Assembly: GCA_029010655.1 (NCBI GenBank)
Contig: JAQXKW010000067.1
Coordinates: forward strand, 1 to 5,263
Origin: Clostridia bacterium
GTDB lineage: Bacteria; Bacillota; Clostridia; Oscillospirales; CAG-272
Length of the DNA stretch: 5,263 bases
Direction: 5' to 3'
The notes under the pieces: generated by a model
Database searches by the model: none
Seen by the model: the letters and a program-made list of their open reading frames with translations, nothing else
Told to the model about the DNA's origin: nothing
Shown: positions 4,244-5,263 of the stretch, one piece after another
How the letters are laid out: every line of letters starts with the position of its first letter
How positions within the stretch are numbered: position 1 is the first letter of the stretch
Made by a program: the position numbers and the translations under genes

Positions 4244-5263
4244 ATGAATAATCAGATGTATTTTTTCAAAGAAATTTGTAATATTCCGCACGGCTCCGGC
4301 AACTGCCGCGGCATTGCCGATTATATTGTGGGCTTTGCCGAAAAAAGGGGACTGCGCTATATACGTGACAATTCAGATAACGTGATAGTGTTCAAAAAGG
4401 CGGCAAAGGGACGTGAAAACGACCCTGCCGTAATGCTTCAGGGGCATACGGATATGGTGTGCGAAGCCGAAAAGGGCGTGGATTTTGACTTTCTTTCGGA
4501 TAAAATCAAGCTTTTAGAGGACGGAGATATTATTACTGCGGACGGAACGACTCTGGGAGCCGACGACGGTGCGGCAGTAGCCCTTATGCTATCGCTCCTT
4601 GACGACAGCACCCTTGACGCACCCTCTCTTGAATGTGTGTTTACCACCGATGAGGAGGTGGGAATGTTAGGTGCGATTGATATTGATTTGTCAGAGTGCC
4701 GTGCAAAATATCTTATTAATGCGGACAGCGAGGAGGAGGGCGTATTCACCTGCGGCTGTGCCGGCGGCATATGCGTAGATTTTTCCGTTCCCGTCACCCG
4801 TGAGACAAAATGCGGTGATTTTGTAAAGGTCAGCGTTTCGGGACTGCTGGGGGGACACAGCGGCACGGAAATAAATAAGGGAAGACTTAACGCAATAAAG
4901 CTCCTGGCAGGTATTCTTTCGGAGGATGACAGAATAGTCAGCATTGAAAGAGACGGCAAGGATAACGCCATTCCCGCAAGGTGCGACGCCGTTGTATACG
5001 GTGACGGCGAGAAAATAAAAGAAAGATTTTCAAAAATCGGCGATTTGGGAAGCGAAAAGGAAGTAAAGCTTGAAATATTGCCGGCTGATAAGGACACCTA
5101 TGAAGTGCTGACGGAGGAGTCTCAAAGGAGAGTGCTGGAATTTTTGCGTGAGGTGCCCTTCGGCGTCAGAAAAATGTGCGAGGAGCCCGCAGGGCTTGTT
5201 CATACCTCCGACAATATGGGAATTATTAAAACATTTGAGGACAAAATTTGCGGAACTTTGTCC
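4244..5263 (+). CDS. pepD: Xaa-His dipeptidase PepD, M20 family (3' partial)
   Basis: The frame opens at ATG 4244 after AGAGGTGG and stays open for 340 codons to the right edge. The E. coli enzyme has about 485 residues, so the last third is missing. It is a cytosolic di-zinc aminopeptidase-like enzyme that cleaves Xaa-His and other dipeptides (carnosine-type substrates) for amino-acid supply. Visible active-site residues fit: H68 and D70 in LQGHTDMV, bridging D107 in TLGADDGAA, general base E137 and metal ligand E138 in TTDEEVGMLGA, and D161 in NADSEEEG. The spacings between them match the known PepD set. GCAGG (171-175) and the lid-domain LLGGHSG follow in order, as do the family-typical DNAIPAR and HTSDNMG. 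The final histidine ligand is off the window. No signal peptide is present. It has its own promoter, divergent from rpmE, with a possible operator. Confidence 0.95.
   Translation, partial: MNNQMYFFKEICNIPHGSGNCRGIADYIVGFAEKRGLRYIRDNSDNVIVFKKAAKGRENDPAVMLQGHTDMVCEAEKGVDFDFLSDKIKLLEDGDIITADGTTLGADDGAAVALMLSLLDDSTLDAPSLECVFTTDEEVGMLGAIDIDLSECRAKYLINADSEEEGVFTCGCAGGICVDFSVPVTRETKCGDFVKVSVSGLLGGHSGTEINKGRLNAIKLLAGILSEDDRIVSIERDGKDNAIPARCDAVVYGDGEKIKERFSKIGDLGSEKEVKLEILPADKDTYEVLTEESQRRVLEFLREVPFGVRKMCEEPAGLVHTSDNMGIIKTFEDKICGTLS

Noticed and set aside
4438..5097. A 219-codon open frame on the minus strand opposite pepD
   Set aside because: It is serine- and proline-rich with no family resemblance, and the plus strand carries an unmistakable PepD with all expected active-site residues. 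It is a codon-usage shadow.

Overview
The window looks like a chromosomal segment of an anaerobic Gram-positive bacterium of the class Clostridia, probably Ruminococcaceae/Oscillospiraceae. This rests on AGGAGG-type ribosome binding sites, moderate base composition, a macro-domain protein with a C-terminal helical domain of a type I recognise from that group, and the close packing of rpmE, hflX and a YigZ-family gene. The assignment is by general resemblance only. No tRNA, rRNA, CRISPR array or insertion sequence is visible.

Left part (1-1695, plus strand). A 5'-truncated gene encodes a MacroD-like macro domain (ADP-ribose binding or hydrolysis), an acidic linker and an XRE-like C-terminal domain. 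After 103 bases comes a complete gene for a small stand-alone von Willebrand A protein with an intact MIDAS metal site, of the TerY-like kind. The gap holds a 13-bp dyad with a T-run that could be a weak terminator/attenuator or an operator, and its left arm contains a perfect TATAAT. This pair is the most accessory-looking part of the window. It may be an ADP-ribose-linked stress or signalling module, but the partners that would prove that are not in view.

Middle (1764-4152, minus strand). A perfect 17-bp hairpin separates the vWA gene from the convergent genes. Reading on the minus strand from the right, the order is: a good promoter (TTGACT-17-TAGAAT), rpmE (zinc-type ribosomal protein L31), a strong intrinsic terminator, hflX (ribosome-associated GTPase), then a YigZ/IMPACT-family gene overlapping hflX by 11 bases. 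The T-run of the rpmE terminator lies next to the hflX ribosome binding site, so hflX-yigZ is probably fed by readthrough from rpmE or by a promoter hidden within rpmE. Two of the three genes are clearly ribosome-related.

Right part (4187-5263, plus strand). A divergent promoter (TTGATA-17-TATACT, extended -10) overlaps an imperfect 21-bp palindrome and drives a PepD-type Xaa-His dipeptidase (M20 family). Its visible 340 codons carry all the expected N-terminal metal and catalytic residues. The gene runs off the window.

I do not see a clearly new system. The best leads are the macro/XRE-like protein beside a vWA protein, and the two places where a terminator-like hairpin abuts the ribosome binding site of the next gene.
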